Origin: Micromussa lordhowensis
Taxonomy: Eukaryota > Cnidaria > Anthozoa > Scleractinia > Lobophylliidae
Reading direction: 5' to 3'
DNA: 64,000 nt
Assembly: GCA_964020085.1 (NCBI GenBank)
Contig: OZ026601.1
Location: 28,744,618 to 28,808,617, forward strand
Shown: positions 22,067 through 35,219 of the stretch, piece after piece
Position numbering within the stretch: the stretch's first letter is position 1
Layout: each line of letters begins with the position of its first letter
Position numbers and translations under genes: made by a program
The notes under the pieces: model-generated
Database searches by the model: none
What the model saw: the letters and a program-made list of their open reading frames with translations, nothing else
What the model was told of the DNA's origin: nothing

Positions 22067-25000
22067 GGTGTTTTTGAAGCCCCTATAGTCGGCCTACTTT
22101 TTTGAGCATTTTCCCTTGGTCCCCCCTTGGCAAAATCTCAGAAAATGGCCGATTTAGGTGTCCTTGCCAAATTTGTCATAACTCGGCTATACGGACACTT
22201 ATGGAGCCGAAGTTTGCAGTAAAATGTTGTCCTATGTTTCACTTCAAGTGCATACTAATAAGGAGATGATGCCATTTGCGCCAGGATGTTTTTGAAGCCC
22301 CTATAGTCGGCCTACTTTTTTGAGCATTTTCCCTTGGTCCCCCCTTTGCAAAATCTCAGAAAATGGCCGATTTAGGTGTCCTTGCCAAATTTGTCATAAC
22401 TCGGCTATACGGACACTTATGGAGCCGAAGTTTGCAGTAAAATGTTGTCCTATGTTTGCACTTCAAGTGCATACTAATAAGGAGATGATGCCATTTGCGC
22501 CAGGATGTTTTTGAAGCCCCTATAGTCGGCCTACTTTTTTGAGCATTTTCCCTTGGTCCCCCCTTGGCAAAATCTCAGAAAATGGCCGATTTAGGTGTCC
22601 TTGCCAAATTTGTCATAACGCGGCTCTACGGACACTTATGGAGCCGCAGTTTGCAGCAAAATGTTGTCCTATGTTTGCACTTCAAGTGCATACTAATTAG
22701 GAGATGATGCCATTTGCGCCAGGGTGTTTTTGAAGCCCCTATAGTCGGCCTACTTTTTTGAGCATTTTCCCTTGGTCCCCCCTTGGCAAAATCTCAGAAA
22801 ATGGCCGATTTAGGTGTCCTTGCCAAATTTGTCATAACTCGGCTATACGGACACTTATGGAGCCGAAGTTTGCAGTAAAATGTTGTCCTATGTTTGGACT
22901 TCAAGTGCATACTAATAAGGAGATGATGCCATTTGCGCCAGGATGTTTTTGAAGCCCCTATAGTCGGCCTACTTTTTTGAGCATTTTCCCTTGGTCCCCC
23001 CTTGCCAAAATCTTAGAAAATGGCCGATTTAGGTGTCCTTGCCAAATTTGTCATAACGTGGCTGTACGGACACTTATGGAGCCGCAGTTTGCAGAAAAAT
23101 GTTGTCCTATGTTTGCACTTCAAGTGCATACTAATTAGGAGATGATGCCATTTGCGCCAGGGTGTTTTTGAAGCCCCTATAGTCGGCCTACTTTTTTGAG
23201 CATTTTCCCTTGGTCCCCGCTTGGCAAAATCTCAGAAAAGGGCCGATTTAAGTAACCTTGCCAAATTTGTCATAACTCGGCTATACGGACACTTATGGAG
23301 CCGCAGTTTGCAGCAAAATGTTGTCCTATGTTTGCACTTTAAGTGAATACTAATTAGGAGATGATGCCATTTGCGCCAGGGTGTTTTTGAAGCGTCTATA
23401 GTCGGCCTACTTTTTTGAGCATTTTCCCTTGTTCCCCCCTTGGCAAAATCTCAGAAAATGGCCGATTTAGGTGTCCTTGCCAAATTTGTCATAACTCGGC
23501 TATACGGACACTTATGGAGCCGCAGTTTGCAGCAAAATGTTGTCCTATCTTTGCACTTTAAGTGCATACTAATTAGGAGATGATGCCATTTGTGCCAGGA
23601 TGTTTTTGAAGCCCCTATAGTCGGCCTACTTTTTTGAGCATTTTCCCTTGGTCCCCCCTTGGCAAAATCTCAGAAAATGGCCGATTTAGGTGTCCTTGCC
23701 AAATTTGTCATAACTCGGCTATACGGACACTTATGGAGCCGCAGTTTGCAGCAAAATGTTGTCCTATGTTTGCACGTCAAGTGCATACTAATAAGGAGAT
23801 GATGCCATTTGCGCCAGGATGTTTTTGAAGCCCCTATAGTCGGCCTACTTTTTTGAGCATTTTCCCTTGGTCCCCCCTTGGCAAAATCTCAGAAAATGGC
23901 CGATTTAGGTGTCCTTGCCAAATTTGTCATAACTCGGCTATACGGACACTTATGGAGCCGCAGTTTGCAGTAAAATGTTGTCCTATGTTTGCACTTCAAG
24001 TGCATACTAATAAGGAGATGATGCCATTTGCGCCAGGATGTTTTTGAAGCCCCTATAGTCGGCCTACTTTTTTGAGCATTTTCCCTTGGTCCCCCCTTGG
24101 CAAAATCTCAGAAAATGGCCGATTTAGGTGTCCTTGCCAAATTTGTCATAACTCGGCTCTACGGACACTTATGGAGCCGCAGTTTGCAGAAAAATGTTGT
24201 CCTATGTTTGCACTTTAAGTGCATACTAATTAGGAGATGATGCCATTTGCGCCAGGATGTTTTTGAAGCCCCTATAGTCGGCCTACTTTTTTGAGCATTT
24301 TCCCTTGTTCCCCCCTTGGCAAAATCTCAGAAAATGGCCGATTTAGGTGTCCTTGCCAAATTTGTCATAACGTGGCTATACGGACACTTATGGAGCCGCA
24401 GTTTGCAGAAAAATGTTGTCCTATGTTTGCACTTCAAGTGCATACTAATTAGGAGATGATGCCATTTGCGCCAGGGTGTTTTTGAAGCCCCTATAGTCGG
24501 CCTACTTTTTTGAGCATTTTCCCTTGGTCCCCCCTTGGCAAAATCTCAGAAAAGGGCCGATTTAAGTAACCTTGCCAAATTTGTCATAACTCGGCTATAC
24601 GGACACTTATGGAGCCGCAGTTTGCAGCAAAATGTTGTCCTATGTTTGCACTTCAAGTGAATACTAATTAGGAGATGATGCCATTTGCGCCAGGGTGTTT
24701 TTGAAGCCTCTATAGTCGGCCTACCTTTTTGAGCATTTTCCCTTGGTCCCCCCTTGGCAAAATCTCAGAAAATGGCCGATTTAGGTGTCCTTGCCAAATT
24801 TGTCATAACTCGGCTATACGGACACTTATGGAGCCGCAGTTTGCAGCAAAATGTTGTCCTATCTTTGCACTTTAAGTGCATACTAATTAGGAGATGATGC
24901 CATTTGTGCCAGGATGTTTTTGAAGCCCCTATAGTCGGCCTACTTTTTTGAGCATTTTCCCTTGGTCCCCCCTTGGCAAAATCTCAGAAAATGGCCGATT

Positions 25001-26180
25001 TAGGTGTCCTTGCCAAATTCGGCTATACGGACACTTATGGAGCCGCAGTTTGCAGCAAAATGTTGTCCTATGTTTGCACGTCAAGTGCATACCAATAAGG
25101 AGATGATGCCATTTGCGCCAGGATGTTTTTGAAGCCCCTATAGTCGGCCTACTTTTTTGAGCATTTTCCCTTGGTCCCCCCTTGGCAAAATCTCAGAAAA
25201 TGGCCGATTTAGGTGTCCTTGCCAAATTTGTCATAACTCGGCTATACGGACACTTATGGAGCCGAAGTTTGCAGTAAAATGTTGTCCTATGTTTGCACTT
25301 CAAGTGCATACTAATAAGGAGATGATGCCATTTGCGCCAGGATGTTTTTGAAGCCCCTATAGTCGGCCTACTTTTTTGAGCATTTTCCCTTGGTCCCCCC
25401 TTGGCAAAATCTCAGAAAATGGCCGATTTAGGTGTCCTTGCCAAATTTGTCATAACTCGGCTCTACGGACACTTATGGAGCCGCAGTTTGCAGAAAAATG
25501 TTGTCCTATGTTTGCACTTTAAGTGCATACTAATTAGGAGATGATGCCATTTGCGCCAGGATGTTTTTGAAGCCCCTATAGTCGGCCTACTTTTTTGAGC
25601 ATTTTCCCTTGGTCCCCCCTTGGCAAAATCTCAGAAAATGGCCGATTTAGGTGTCCTTGCCAAATTTGTCATAACGTGGCTGTACGGACACTTATGGAGC
25701 CGCAGTTTGCAGAAAAATGTTGTCCTATGTTTGCACTTCAAGTGCATACTAATTAGGAGATGATGCCATTTGCGCCAGGGTGTTTTTGAAGCCCCTATAG
25801 TCGGCCTACTTTTTTGAGCATTTTCCCTTGGTCCCCCCTTGGCAAAATCTCAGAAAAGGGCCGATTTAAGTAACCTTGCCAAATTTGTCATAACTCGGCT
25901 ATACGGACACTTATGGAGCCGCAGTTTGCAGCAAAATGTTGTCCTATGTTTGCACTTCAAGTGAATACTAATTAGGAGATGATGCCATTTGCGCCAGGGT
26001 GTTTTTGAAGCCTCTATAGTCGGCCTACCTTTTTGAGCATTTTCCCTTGGTCCCCCCTTGGCAAAATCTCAGAAAATGGCCGATTTAGGTGTCCTTGCCA
26101 AATTTGTCATAACTCGGCTATACGGACACTTATGGAGCCGCAGTTTGCAGAAAAATGTTGTCCTATGTTTGCACTTCAAG
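22067..26180 (+). repeat. 4588-bp higher-order repeat, copy 2 (incomplete)
   Basis: Follows copy 1 directly and matches until about 26180, where the CTACCTAGG variant (26187) replaces CTAATTAGG of copy 1. A few single-base differences are visible, such as GCCGCAG with GCAGT at 23960 and CCTTGTTCC at 24304. Confidence 0.72.
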
Positions 26181-28934
26181 TGCATACTACCTAGGAGATG
26201 ATGCCATTTGCGCCAGGGTGTTTTTGAAGCCCCTATAGTCGGCCTACTTTTTTGAGCATTTTCCCTTGGTCCCCCCTTGGCAAAATCTCAGAAAAGGGCC
26301 GATTTAAGTAACCTTGCCAAATTTGTCATAACGCGGCTCTACGGACACTTATGGAGCCGCAGTTTGCAGCAAAATGTTGTCCTATGTTTGCACTTCAAGT
26401 GCATACTAATTAGGAGATGATGCCATTTGCGCCAGGGTGTTTTTGAAGCCCCTATAGTCGGCCTACTTTTTTGAGCATTTTCCCTTGGTCCCCCCTTGGC
26501 AAAATCTCAGAAAATGGCCGATTTAGGTGTCCTTGCCAAATTTGTCATAACTCGGCTATACGGACACTTATGGAGCCGAAGTTTGCAGTAAAATGTTGTC
26601 CTATGTTTGGACTTCAAGTGCATACTAATAAGGAGATGATGCCATTTGCGCCAGGATGTTTTTGAAGCCCCTATAGTCGGCCTACTTTTTTGAGCATTTT
26701 CCCTTGGTCCCCCCTTGCCAAAATCTTAGAAAATGGCCGATTTAGGTGTCCTTGCCAAATTTGTCATAACGTGGCTGTACGGACACTTATGGAGCCGCAG
26801 TTTGCAGAAAAATGTTGTCCTATGTTTGCACTTCAAGTGCATACTAATTAGGAGATGATGCCATTTGCGCCAGGGTGTTTTTGAAGCCCCTATAGTCGGC
26901 CTACTTTTTTGAGCATTTTCCCTTGGTCCCCGCTTGGCAAAATCTCAGAAAAGGGCCGATTTAAGTAACCTTGCCAAATTTGTCATAACTCGGCTATACG
27001 GACACTTATGGAGCCGCAGTTTGCAGCAAAATGTTGTCCTATGTTTGCACTTTAAGTGAATACTAATTAGGAGATGATGCCATTTGCGCCAGGGTGTTTT
27101 TGAAGCCTCTATAGTCGGCCTACTTTTTTGAGCATTTTCCCTTGTTCCCCCCTTGGCAAAATCTCAGAAAATGGCCGATTTAGGTGTCCTTGCCAAATTT
27201 GTCATAACTCGGCTATACGGACACTTATGGAGCCGCAGTTTGCAGCAAAATGTTGTCCTATCTTTGCACTTTAAGTGCATACTAATTAGGAGATGATGCC
27301 ATTTGTGCCAGGATGTTTTTGAAGCCCCTATAGTCGGCCTACTTTTTTGAGCATTTTCCCTTGGTCCCCCCTTGGCAAAATCTCAGAAAATGGCCGATTT
27401 AGGTGTCCTTGCCAAATTTGTCATAACTCGGCTATACGGACACTTATGGAGCCGCAGTTTGCAGCAAAATGTTGTCCTATGTTTGCACGTCAAGTGCATA
27501 CTAATAAGGAGATGATGCCATTTGCGCCAGGATGTTTTTGAAGCCCCTATAGTCGGCCTACTTTTTTGAGCATTTTCCCTTGGTCCCCCCTTGGCAAAAT
27601 CTCAGAAAATGGCCGATTTAGATGTCCTTGCCAAATTTGTCATAACTCGGCTATACGGACACTTATGGAGCCGAAGTTTGCAGTAAAATGTTGTCCTATG
27701 TTTGCACTTCAAGTGCATACTAATAAGGAGATGATGCCATTTGCGCCAGGATGTTTTTGAAGCCCCTATAGTCGGCCTACTTTTTTGAGCATTTTCCCTT
27801 GGTCCCCCCTTGGCAAAATCTCAGAAAATGGCCGATTTAGGTGTCCTTGCCAAATTTGTCATAACTCGGCTCTACGGACACTTATGGAGCCGCAGTTTGC
27901 AGAAAAATGTTGTCCTATGTTTGCACTTTAAGTGCATACTAATTAGGAGATGATGCCATTTGCGCCAGGATGTTTTTGAAGCCCCTATAGTCGGCCTACT
28001 TTTTTGAGCATTTTCCCTTGGTCCCCCCTTGGCAAAATCTCAGAAAATGGCCGATTTAGGTGTCCTTGCCAAATTTGTCATAACGTGGCTATACGGACAC
28101 TTATGGAGCCGCAGTTTGCAGAAAAATGTTGTCCTATGTTTGCACTTCAAGTGCATACTAATTAGGAGATGATGCCATTTGCGCCAGGGTGTTTTTGAAG
28201 CCCCTATAGTCGGCCTACTTTTTTGAGCATTTTCCCTTGGTCCCCCCTTGGCAAAATCTCAGAAAAGGGCCGATTTAAGTAACCTTGCCAAATTTGTCAT
28301 AACTCGGCTATACGGACACTTATGGAGCCGCAGTTTGCAGCAAAATGTTGTCCTATGTTTGCACTTCAAGTGAATACTAATTAGGAGATGATGCCATTTG
28401 CGCCAGGGTGTTTTTGAAGCCTCTATAGTCGGCCTACCTTTTTGAGCATTTTCCCTTGGTCCCCCCTTGGCAAAATCTCAGAAAATGGCCGATTTAGGTG
28501 TCCTTGCCAAATTTGTCATAACTCGGCTATACGGACACTTATGGAGCCGCAGTTTGCAGCAAAATGTTGTCCTATCTTTGCACTTTAAGTGCATACTAAT
28601 TAGGAGATGATGCCATTTGTGCCAGGATGTTTTTGAAGCCCCTATAGTCGGCCTACTTTTTTGAGCATTTTCCCTTGGTCCCCCCTTGGCAAAATCTCAG
28701 AAAATGGCCGATTTAGGTGTCCTTGCCAAATTCGGCTATACGGACACTTATGGAGCCGCAGTTTGCAGCAAAATGTTGTCCTATGTTTGCACGTCAAGTG
28801 CATACCAATAAGGAGATGATGCCATTTGCGCCAGGATGTTTTTGAAGCCCCTATAGTCGGCCTACTTTTTTGAGCATTTTCCCTTGGTCCCCCCTTGGCA
28901 AAATCTCAGAAAATGGCCGATTTAGGTGTCCTTG

Positions 28935-31561
28935 CCAAATTTGTCATAACTCGGCTATACGGACACTTATGGAGCCGAAGTTTGCAGTAAAATGTTGTCC
29001 TATGTTTGCACTTCAAGTGCATACTAATAAGGAGATGATGCCATTTGCGCCAGGATGTTTTTGAAGGCCCTATAGTCGGCCTACTTTTTTGAGCATTTTC
29101 CCTTGGTCCCCCCTTGGCAAAATCTCAGAAAATGGCCGATTTAGGTGTCCTTGCCAAATTTGTCATAACTCGGCTCTACGGACACTTATGGAGCCGCAGT
29201 TTGCAGAAAAATGTTGTCCTATGTTTGCACTTTAAGTGCATACTAATTAGGAGATGATGCCATTTGCGCCAGGATGTTTTTGAAGCCCCTATAGTCGGCC
29301 TACTTTTTTGAGCATTTTCCCTTGGTCCCCCCTTGGCAAAATCTCAGAAAATGGCCGATTTAGGTGTCCTTGCCAAATTTGTCATAACGTGGCTGTACGG
29401 ACACTTATGGAGCCGCAGTTTGCAGAAAAATGTTGTCCTATGTTTGCACTTCAAGTGCATACTAATTAGGAGATGATGCCATTTGCGCCAGGGTGTTTTT
29501 GAAGCCCCTATAGTCGGCCTACTTTTTTGAGCATTTTCCCTTGGTCCCCCCTTGGCAAAATCTCAGAAAAGGGCCGATTTAAGTAACCTTGCCAAATTTG
29601 TCATAACTCGGCTATACGGACACTTATGGAGCCGCAGTTTGCAGCAAAATGTTGTCCTATGTTTGCACTTCAAGTGAATACTAATTAGGAGATGATGCCA
29701 TTTGCGCCAGGGTGTTTTTGAAGCCTCTATAGTCGGCCTACCTTTTTGAGCATTTTCCCTTGGTCCCCCCTTGGCAAAATCTCAGAAAATGGCCGATTTA
29801 GGTGTCCTTGCCAAATTTGTCATAACTCGGCTATACGGACACTTATGGAGCCGCAGTTTGCAGAAAAATGTTGTCCTATGTTTGCACTTCAAGTGCATAC
29901 TACCTAGGAGATGATGCCATTTGCGCCAGGGTGTTTTTGAAGCCCCTATAGTCGGCCTACTTTTTTGAGCATTTTCCCTTGGTCCCCCCTTGGCAAAATC
30001 TCAGAAAAGGGCCGATTTAAGTAACCTTGCCAAATTTGTCATAACTCGGCTATACGGACACTTATGGAGCCGCAGTTTGCAGCAAAATGTTGTCCTATGT
30101 TTGCACTTCAAGTGAATACTAATTAGGAGATGATGCCATTTGCGCCAGGGTGTTTTTGAAGCCTCTATAGTCGGCCTACCTTTTTGAGCATTTTCCCTTG
30201 GTCCCCCCTTGGCAAAATCTCAGAAAATGGCCGATTTAGGTGTCCTTGCCAAATTTGTCATAACTCGGCTATACGGACACTTATGGAGCCGCAGTTTGCA
30301 GCAAAATGTTGTCCTATCTTTGCACTTTAAGTGCATACTAATTAGGAGATGATGCCATTTGTGCCAGGATGTTTTTGAAGCCCCTATAGTCGGCCTACTT
30401 TTTTGAGCATTTTCCCTTGGTCCCCCCCTGGCAAAATCTCAGAAAATGGCCGATTTAGGTGTCCTTGCCAAATTTGTCATAACTCGGCTATACGGACACT
30501 TATGGAGCCGCAGTTTGCAGCAAAATGTTGTCCTATGTTTGCACGTCAAGTGCATACTAATAAGGAGATGATGCCATTTGCGCCAGGATGTTTTTGAAGC
30601 CCCTATAGTCGGCCTACTTTTTTGAGCATTTTCCCTTGGTCCCCCCTTGGCAAAATCTCAGAAAATGGCCGATTTAGGTGTCCTTGCCAAATTTGTCATA
30701 ACGCGGCTATACGGACACTTATGGAGCCGAAGTTTGCAGTAAAATGTTGTCCTATGTTTGCACTTCAAGTGCATACTAATAAGGAGATGATGCCATTTGC
30801 GCCAGGATGTTTTTGAAGCCCCTATAGTCGGCCTACTCTTTTGAGCATTTTCCCTTGGTCCCCCCTTGGCAAAATCTCAGAAAATGGCCGATTTAGGTGT
30901 CCTTGCCAAATTTGTCATAACGCGGCTCTACGGACACTTATGGAGCCGCAGTTTGCAGAAAAATGTTGTCCTATGTTTGCACTTCAAGTGCATACTAATT
31001 AGGAGATGATGCCATTTGCGCCAGGGTGTTTTTGAAGCCCCTATAGTCGGCCTACTTTTTTGAGCATTTTCCCTTGGTCCCCCCTTGGCAAAATCTCAGA
31101 AAATGGCCGATTTAGGTGTCCCTGCCAAATTTGTCATAACTCGGCTATACGGACACTTATGGAGCCGAAGTTTGCAGTAAAATGTTGTCCTATGTTTGGA
31201 CTTCAAGTGCATACTAATAAGGAGATGATGCCATTTGCGCCAGGATGTTTTTGAAGCCCCTATAGTCGGCCTACTTTTTTGAGCATTTTCCCTTGGTCCC
31301 CCCTTGGCAAAATCTCAGAAAATGGCCGATTTAGGTGTCCTTGCCAAATTTGTCATAACGCGGCTCTACGGACACTTATGGAGCCGCAGTTTGCAGAAAA
31401 ATGTTGTCCTATGTTTGCACTTCAAGTGCATACTAATTAGGAGATGATGCCATTTGCGCCAGGTGTTTTTGAAGCCCCTATAGTCGGCCTACTTTTTTGA
31501 GCATTTTCCCTTGGTCCCCCCTTGGCAAAATCTCAGAAAAGGGCCGATTTAAGTAACCTTG
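28935..31561 (+). repeat. 2627-bp higher-order repeat, copy 1
   Basis: Twelve monomers with one single-base loss, tandem to the next block. Pairs 2627 bases apart include GCCGAAG 28974 and 31601, CTACCTAGG near 29901 and 32528, and the CTCTTTTGAGC variant near 30836 and 33463. Differences seen: GAAGGCCC near 29064, CCCCCTGGC near 30427, and AGGATG against AGGGTG at the unit near 30589/33216. Confidence 0.8.
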
Positions 31562-34188
31562 CCAAATTTGTCATAACTCGGCTATACGGACACTTATGGA
31601 GCCGAAGTTTGCAGTAAAATGTTGTCCTATGTTTGCACTTCAAGTGCATACTAATAAGGAGATGATGCCATTTGCGCCAGGATGTTTTTGAAGCCCCTAT
31701 AGTCGGCCTACTTTTTTGAGCATTTTCCCTTGGTCCCCCCTTGGCAAAATCTCAGAAAATGGCCGATTTAGGTGTCCTTGCCAAATTTGTCATAACTCGG
31801 CTCTACGGACACTTATGGAGCCGCAGTTTGCAGAAAAATGTTGTCCTATGTTTGCACTTTAAGTGCATACTAATTAGGAGATGATGCCATTTGCGCCAGG
31901 ATGTTTTTGAAGCCCCTATAGTCGGCCTACTTTTTTGAGCATTTTCCCTTGGTCCCCCCTTGGCAAAATCTCAGAAAATGGCCGATTTAGGTGTCCTTGC
32001 CAAATTTGTCATAACGTGGCTGTACGGACACTTATGGAGCCGCAGTTTGCAGAAAAATGTTGTCCTATGTTTGCACTTCAAGTGCATACTAATTAGGAGA
32101 TGATGCCATTTGCGCCAGGGTGTTTTTGAAGCCCCTATAGTCGGCCTACTTTTTTGAGCATTTTCCCTTGGTCCCCCCTTGGCAAAATCTCAGAAAAGGG
32201 CCGATTTAAGTAACCTTGCCAAATTTGTCATAACTCGGCTATACGGACACTTATGGAGCCGCAGTTTGCAGCAAAATGTTGTCCTATGTTTGCACTTCAA
32301 GTGAATACTAATTAGGAGATGATGCCATTTGCGCCAGGGTGTTTTTGAAGCCTCTATAGTCGGCCTACCTTTTTGAGCATTTTCCCTTGGTCCCCCCTTG
32401 GCAAAATCTCAGAAAATGGCCGATTTAGGTGTCCTTGCCAAATTTGTCATAACTCGGCTATACGGACACTTATGGAGCCGCAGTTTGCAGAAAAATGTTG
32501 TCCTATGTTTGCACTTCAAGTGCATACTACCTAGGAGATGATGCCATTTGCGCCAGGGTGTTTTTGAAGCCCCTATAGTCGGCCTACTTTTTTGAGCATT
32601 TTCCCTTGGTCCCCCCTTGGCAAAATCTCAGAAAAGGGCCGATTTAAGTAACCTTGCCAAATTTGTCATAACTCGGCTATACGGACACTTATGGAGCCGC
32701 AGTTTGCAGCAAAATGTTGTCCTATGTTTGCACTTCAAGTGAATACTAATTAGGAGATGATGCCATTTGCGCCAGGGTGTTTTTGAAGCCTCTATAGTCG
32801 GCCTACCTTTTTGAGCATTTTCCCTTGGTCCCCCCTTGGCAAAATCTCAGAAAATGGCCGATTTAGGTGTCCTTGCCAAATTTGTCATAACTCGGCTATA
32901 CGGACACTTATGGAGCCGCAGTTTGCAGCAAAATGTTGTCCTATCTTTGCACTTTAAGTGCATACTAATTAGGAGATGATGCCATTTGTGCCAGGATGTT
33001 TTTGAAGCCCCTATAGTCGGCCTACTTTTTTGAGCATTTTCCCTTGGTCCCCCCTTGGCAAAATCTCAGAAAATGGCCGATTTAGGTGTCCTTGCCAAAT
33101 TTGTCATAACTCGGCTATACGGACACTTATGGAGCCGCAGTTTGCAGCAAAATGTTGTCCTATGTTTGCACGTCAAGTGCATACTAATAAGGAGATGATG
33201 CCATTTGCGCCAGGGTGTTTTTGAAGCCCCTATAGTCGGCCTACTTTTTTGAGCATTTTCCCTTGGTCCCCCCTTGGCAAAATCTCAGAAAATGGCCGAT
33301 TTAGGTGTCCTTGCCAAATTTGTCATAACGCGGCTATACGGACACTTATGGAGCCGAAGTTTGCAGTAAAATGTTGTCCTATGTTTGCACTTCAAGTGCA
33401 TACTAATAAGGAGATGATGCCATTTGCGCCAGGATGTTTTTGAAGCCCCTATAGTCGGCCTACTCTTTTGAGCATTTTCCCTTGGTCCCCCCTTGGCAAA
33501 ATCTCAGAAAATGGCCGATTTAGGTGTCCTTGCCAAATTTGTCATAACGCGGCTCTACGGACACTTATGGAGCCGCAGTTTGCAGAAAAATGTTGTCCTA
33601 TGTTTGCACTTCAAGTGCATACTAATTAGGAGATGATGCCATTTGCGCCAGGGTGTTTTTGAAGCCCCTATAGTCGGCCTACTTTTTTGAGCATTTTCCC
33701 TTGGTCCCCCCTTGGCAAAATCTCAGAAAATGGCCGATTTAGGTGTCCCTGCCAAATTTGTCATAACTCGGCTATACGGACACTTATGGAGCCGAAGTTT
33801 GCAGTAAAATGTTGTCCTATGTTTGGACTTCAAGTGCATACTAATAAGGAGATGATGCCATTTGCGCCAGGATGTTTTTGAAGCCCCTATAGTCGGCCTA
33901 CTTTTTTGAGCATTTTCCCTTGGTCCCCCCTTGGCAAAATCTCAGAAAATGGCCGATTTAGGTGTCCTTGCCAAATTTGTCATAACGCGGCTCTACGGAC
34001 ACTTATGGAGCCGCAGTTTGCAGAAAAATGTTGTCCTATGTTTGCACTTCAAGTGCATACTAATTAGGAGATGATGCCATTTGCGCCAGGTGTTTTTGAA
34101 GCCCCTATAGTCGGCCTACTTTTTTGAGCATTTTCCCTTGGTCCCCCCTTGGCAAAATCTCAGAAAAGGGCCGATTTAAGTAACCTTG
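31562..34188 (+). repeat. 2627-bp higher-order repeat, copy 2
   Basis: Direct tandem partner of the preceding block. Similarity to the equivalent place ends near 34222, where GCCGCAG replaces GCCGAAG. Confidence 0.8.
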
Positions 34189-35219
34189 CCAAATTTGTCA
34201 TAACTCGGCTATACGGACACTTATGGAGCCGCAGTTTGCAGCAAAATGTTGTCCTATGTTTGCACTTCAAGTGAATACTAATTAGGAGATGATGCCATTT
34301 GCGCCAGGGTGTTTTTGAAGCCTCTATAGTCGGCCTACTTTTTTTAGCATTTTCCCTTGGTCCCCCCTTGGCAAAATCTCAGAAAATGGCCGATTTAGGT
34401 GTCCTTGCCAAATTTGTCATAACTCGGCTATACGGACACTTATGGAGCCGCAGTTTGCAGCAAAATGTTGTCCTATCTTTGCACTTTAAGTGCATACTAA
34501 TTAGGAGATGATGCCATTTGTGCCAGGATGTTTTTGAAGCCCCTATAGTCGGCCTACTTTTTTGAGCATTTTCCCTTGGTCCCCCCTTGGCAAAATCTCA
34601 GAAAATGGCCGATTTAGGTGTCCTTGCCAAATTTGTCATAACTCGGCTATACGGACAGTTATGGAGCCGCAGTTTGCAGCAAAATGTTGTCCTATGTTTG
34701 CACGTCAAGTGCATACTAATAGGGAGATGATGCCATTTGCGCCAGGATGTTTTTGAAGCCCCTATAGTCGGCCTACTTTTTTGAGCATTTTCCCTTGGTC
34801 CCCCCTTGGCAAAATCTCAGAAAATGGCCGATTTAGGTGTCCTTGCCAAATTTGTCATAACTCGGCTATACGGACACTTATGGAGCCGAAGTTTGCAGTA
34901 AAATGTTGTCCTATGTTTGCACTTCAAGTGCATACTAATAAGGAGATGATGCCATTTGCGCCAGGATGTTTTTGAAGCCCCTATAGTCGGCCTACTCTTT
35001 TGAGCATTTTCCCTTGGTCCCCCCTTGGCAAAATCTCAGAAAATGGCCGATTTAGGTGTCCTTGCCAAATTTGTCATAACGCGGCTCTACGGACACTTAT
35101 GGAGCCGCAGTTTGCAGAAAAATGTTGTCCTATGTTTGCACTTCAAGTGCATACTAATTAGGAGATGATGCCATTTGCGCCAGGGTGTTTTTGAAGCCCC
35201 TATAGTCGGCCTACTTTTT

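Noticed and set aside
34299..34511. 70-codon frames at 8074, 34299, 42607, 53096, 56807 and 61175
   Set aside because: They arise in units where TTTTTTGAGC became TTTTTTTAGC, removing one stop in a second frame. All but the first are near-identical copies of one such unit made by block duplication.
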